From positions 1-25,133 of the forward strand of contig CAZUWY010000023.1 in assembly GCA_964624395.1 (NCBI GenBank): a stretch of DNA of 25,133 nt, given 5' to 3'. Position numbers and translations under genes: made by a program. Under the pieces are notes generated by a model, which had not been told where the DNA came from, searched no databases, and worked only from the letters and a program-made list of their open reading frames with translations. Shown here in pieces: positions 22,814-25,133 of the stretch; the first letter of the stretch is position 1, and every line of letters starts with the position of its first letter. This stretch comes from UBA1046 sp964624395. GTDB lineage: Bacteria > Bacillota > Clostridia > Saccharofermentanales > DTU023.

Positions 22814-24799
22814 ATGTCTAATCCGCTAATTGAAGATCTGGCCGTTAACACCGCCAGAGCAATTGCAATTGAGGCTGTTGAAGAGGCCAATTCAGGTCAT
22901 CCCGGCATGCCTTTGGGTGCTGCACCCATGATCTTTGAACTTTTTTACAAGCACTTAAAGCATAATCCAAAAAATCCAAACTGGTTTAATCGCGACCGTT
23001 TCGTGCTATCAGCCGGGCATGGTTCTGCATTGTTATACAGCATCTTGCACCTGTTTAATTATGATCTGTCTGTCTCGGATCTTAAAAATTTCAGAAAATT
23101 GCACAGCAAGACACCGGGGCATCCGGAATATGGCCATACAGCTGGAGTTGAAACAACTACCGGTCCTCTGGGGCAGGGACTGGCCATGGCAGTGGGCATG
23201 GCCGTAGCAGAGGCTCATCTGGCGGCCAGATTTAATCGTCCCAAATACCCGCTTATCGATCATTTCACCTATGTTATCTGCAGCGACGGCGATCTGATGG
23301 AAGGGGTAGGGTCAGAAGCCTCTTCTTTAGCCGGTCATCTCGGTCTGGGCAAGCTGATTGTCCTCTACGACGACAATAATATTACCATCGACGGCACTAC
23401 GGATTTAAGCTTTACTGAAGATGTATCTTTGCGCTATCAGTCCTATGGCTGGCAGGTATTGACGGTAACTGACGGCGAAGACAAGCTGGCGGTTGGAGAA
23501 GCGATTGCCAAGGCTAAAGCCAATTCTCACCAGCCCAGCTTAATTAGAATTCGTACAGTGATTGGAAAGTTCAGCCCTGTGGCGGGTATGTCCAAGTCGC
23601 ACGGCGCTCCTCTTGGTAAAGAAGGTCTTCAGGCAACCCTGAAAGAATTAGGCTTTGCCGCTGACCGGCAGCCGTTTTCAACCACGCAAGAAGTTAAAGA
23701 TCTTATCGAGCAAAAGCAAATAGATTTTAACGGATATGAAAAAAGCTGGAATCTGCTCTATGGCAAATGGCAGTCAGCTTATCCTGAGCTGGCAGAAGAG
23801 TTTGAGCTTTGCCTGGAAAATAAAATACCGGCTGACCTTTTCCAGGACAGCAAGTTTTTTGAGCAAGGTGATCTGGCTGCAACCAGAGTCCATTCTAGTA
23901 AAATACTTAATTATTTGAATCGAAAGCTACCCAATATTATTGGCGGCTCTGCTGATCTGGCCTCATCTAACGGTGCCCAGTTAAACGATTCTGCTGTTTT
24001 TACCAAAGAATCGCCAGCTGGCAAAAATATTCATTTTGGCATTAGAGAGTTTGCTATGGCAGCCGCCGCAAACGGACTGGCCTTACACGGAGGCTTGCGT
24101 CCTTTCGCAGCCACCTTTTTTATCTTTTCCGATTATTTAAAAGCCGCTTTAAGGCTCTCGGCATTAATGGATATTCCTGTCCTCTATATCTTGACTCACG
24201 ACAGCATCGGGGTCGGTGAAGATGGACCGACTCATCAGCCTGTAGAACAGCTTACCGCCTTAAGGGCTGTACCCAATATTAATATCTTCCGGCCGGCAGA
24301 CCAAAAAGAAACAGCCGCTGGCTATCTGCTCTGGCTGCAAAGCCAGAAACCAACCGCCTTGGTTTTAAGCAGGCAAAACACTTCTGCAGAGGGAACTGAC
24401 CCCGAGGGAGCTTTAAGAGGGGCATATGTTGTTAAAGACAGTGATGACTTTGACCTTATTATCCTTGCTTCCGGCTCTGAAGTTGGCCCCAGTGTAGACG
24501 CCGCCAAACTGCTTGAAAAAGAGGGTATAAAAGTTCGTGTAGTCTCGATGCCTTGTCAAAATCTCTTCGCTGAGCAAGATCAAGATTATCGCGATCAGAT
24601 CCTGCCGCCAACTTGCAGGAAACGGCTGGCCGTGGAAGCGGGTTCAGCAATTAGCTGGTATAAATACACCGGCCTGGACGGAGATATTATAAGCATCGAT
24701 CGTTTTGGCGCCTCAGGCAAAGGATCCGATTTGTTTGAATATTTTGGTTTTACAGCAGAAAACATTGCCCAGAGAGGAAAACTGCTGGTTGAATCCTAA
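22814..24799 (+). CDS. tkt: Transketolase
   Basis: 661 aa, a full-length thiamine-diphosphate enzyme moving two-carbon units between sugar phosphates in the non-oxidative pentose phosphate pathway. Motifs: H29 in GHPGMPLGAAPM, H69 in GHGSALLYS, the ThDP motif SDGDLMEG (residues 157-164) ending with DDNNITIDG, KSHGAPLG, the catalytic Glu in FGIREFAMAAAANG, and THDSIGVGEDGPTHQPVEQL, the usual transketolase signature in the pyrimidine domain. A C-terminal domain follows (about 525-661). ATG 22814 has AGGAGG 5 bases upstream. A possible promoter TTGAAT-17-TACAAA lies just after the ferritin terminator (weak). It is a single gene; tRNA-Thr is convergent downstream. Confidence 0.97.
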   Translation: MSNPLIEDLAVNTARAIAIEAVEEANSGHPGMPLGAAPMIFELFYKHLKHNPKNPNWFNRDRFVLSAGHGSALLYSILHLFNYDLSVSDLKNFRKLHSKTPGHPEYGHTAGVETTTGPLGQGLAMAVGMAVAEAHLAARFNRPKYPLIDHFTYVICSDGDLMEGVGSEASSLAGHLGLGKLIVLYDDNNITIDGTTDLSFTEDVSLRYQSYGWQVLTVTDGEDKLAVGEAIAKAKANSHQPSLIRIRTVIGKFSPVAGMSKSHGAPLGKEGLQATLKELGFAADRQPFSTTQEVKDLIEQKQIDFNGYEKSWNLLYGKWQSAYPELAEEFELCLENKIPADLFQDSKFFEQGDLAATRVHSSKILNYLNRKLPNIIGGSADLASSNGAQLNDSAVFTKESPAGKNIHFGIREFAMAAAANGLALHGGLRPFAATFFIFSDYLKAALRLSALMDIPVLYILTHDSIGVGEDGPTHQPVEQLTALRAVPNINIFRPADQKETAAGYLLWLQSQKPTALVLSRQNTSAEGTDPEGALRGAYVVKDSDDFDLIILASGSEVGPSVDAAKLLEKEGIKVRVVSMPCQNLFAEQDQDYRDQILPPTCRKRLAVEAGSAISWYKYTGLDGDIISIDRFGASGKGSDLFEYFGFTAENIAQRGKLLVES

Positions 24800-24874
24800 T
24801 GGAGCATCTTAACCTTGCCCATTAAATCAAGCAAGTAATTTGATAATACGGGCAAAATAGTCGACAAAAAAAGT

Positions 24875-24898
24875 TAAAAACAAGGGTAAAAACAAGGG
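24875..24898. repeat. Two tandem copies of a 12-bp unit
   Basis: TAAAAACAAGGG occurs twice head to tail, 24875-24886 and 24887-24898, in the gap between tkt and the tRNA-Thr terminator. It is probably a slippage duplication; no function is suggested. Confidence 0.6.
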
Positions 24899-24916
24899 TA
24901 TTAAAAAATATGAAAA

Positions 24917-24940
24917 CCCTGTAATGCAGTAGTTACAGGG
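24917..24940 (-). terminator. Intrinsic terminator of tRNA-Thr
   Basis: On the minus strand CCCTGTAA pairs with TTACAGGG around an 8-base loop, followed by TTTT. It begins 8 bases after the tRNA 3' end. The stem sequence matches that of the tRNA-Lys terminator. It may also help to stop tkt transcripts. Confidence 0.85.
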
Positions 24941-24948
24941 CTTTCAGC

Positions 24949-25023
24949 TGGAGCCGAAGGTGAGGATTGAACTCACGACCTATTCATTACGAGTGAATTG
25001 CTCTACCACTGAGCCACTTCGGC
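24949..25023 (-). tRNA. tRNA-Thr (anticodon CGT)
   Basis: A 75-base cloverleaf on the minus strand. The acceptor stem GCCGAAG/CTTCGGC is perfect, the discriminator is T (U73) and CCA is encoded. The D-arm is TGGCTCAGTGGTAGAGCA; the anticodon stem ATTCA/TGAAT carries the loop CTCGTAA, giving CGT (codon ACG); the T-arm has GTTCAATCC. It has its own promoter and terminator. Its UCCA end is complementary to the UGGA bulge of the thrS T-box. Confidence 0.97.
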
Positions 25024-25042
25024 GGGCCAAATTAGCTTATTT

Positions 25043-25071
25043 ATGATAGCAAGCAAGCAAAAGGCTGTCAA
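25043..25071 (-). promoter_or_regulatory. Sigma-A promoter of tRNA-Thr
   Basis: On the minus strand TTGACA (25071-25066), 17-bp spacer, TATCAT (25048-25043). The -10 box lies about 19 bases before the tRNA 5' end. A decayed near-copy of this box region is present at 9161-9188. Confidence 0.9.
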
Positions 25072-25133
25072 TTTTAGTACGCTTCTACCCTCTTAACCCT
25101 GCCTCATCTTTTCATCATCGGAGCTGAGATGGC

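Noticed and set aside
25081..25133. Possible C-terminal end of another minus-strand gene at the window edge
   Set aside because: Only about 12 codons are visible before a stop in two of the frames, with no recognisable motif, so it cannot be told from chance.
1..25133. Search for CRISPR repeats, IS ends, integrases, toxin-antitoxin or phage genes
   Set aside because: No regularly spaced repeats, transposase or recombinase signatures, or phage proteins were seen; all large frames are explained by chromosomal families.

Overview
The window reads as chromosomal DNA of a low-to-moderate GC Gram-positive bacterium, most likely a member of the Bacillota (Clostridia-like). The signs are strong purine-rich ribosome binding sites, near-consensus sigma-A promoters, intrinsic terminators with U-tracts, a T-box riboswitch in front of thrS, CsaA, a YhaO/YhaN-type pair, and tRNA genes with encoded CCA. 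No phage, insertion sequence, CRISPR array or plasmid function was found. Taxonomy is inference from gene content only.

Layout. 1-3128 (minus): a CorC/HlyC-type CNNM-CBS membrane protein followed 25 bp later by a P2A (SERCA-like) cation ATPase cut by the window edge; probably one cation-homeostasis operon. 3357-4588 (plus): an SRAP abasic-site DNA-protein crosslinking protein and a GNAT acetyltransferase. 4711-5622 (minus): an unlisted 42-aa single-span membrane protein and a gamma-glutamylcyclotransferase-fold protein. 6036-6626 (plus): a membrane-anchored protein with a possible OB-fold domain. 6728-8419 (minus): a Pit phosphate transporter with its DUF47/PhoU-like partner. 8698-12578 (minus): CsaA, a DsrE-like protein and a large PreP-type M16C zinc protease. 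12579-13671 is over 1 kb with no credible gene.

13672-18357 is a threonine-themed stretch. A tRNA-Lys(CTT) and thrS fire divergently from two near-perfect promoters whose -35 boxes lie 5 bp apart. thrS is preceded by a T-box leader with an ACC (Thr) specifier and a UGGA acceptor-binding bulge. Convergent to thrS lie kbl and tdh, which degrade threonine to glycine and acetyl-CoA. tRNA-Thr(CGT), with the U73 discriminator that the T-box bulge predicts, sits at 24949-25023.

18536-21967 (minus) is a SbcD/Mre11-like phosphoesterase (YhaO type) with all its metal ligands, plus a SbcC/YhaN-like coiled-coil membrane protein in which the P-loop, signature and Walker B positions have all been replaced. 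This apparent ATPase pseudoenzyme beside an intact nuclease is the most unusual feature. The window closes with a ferritin, a transketolase and tRNA-Thr.
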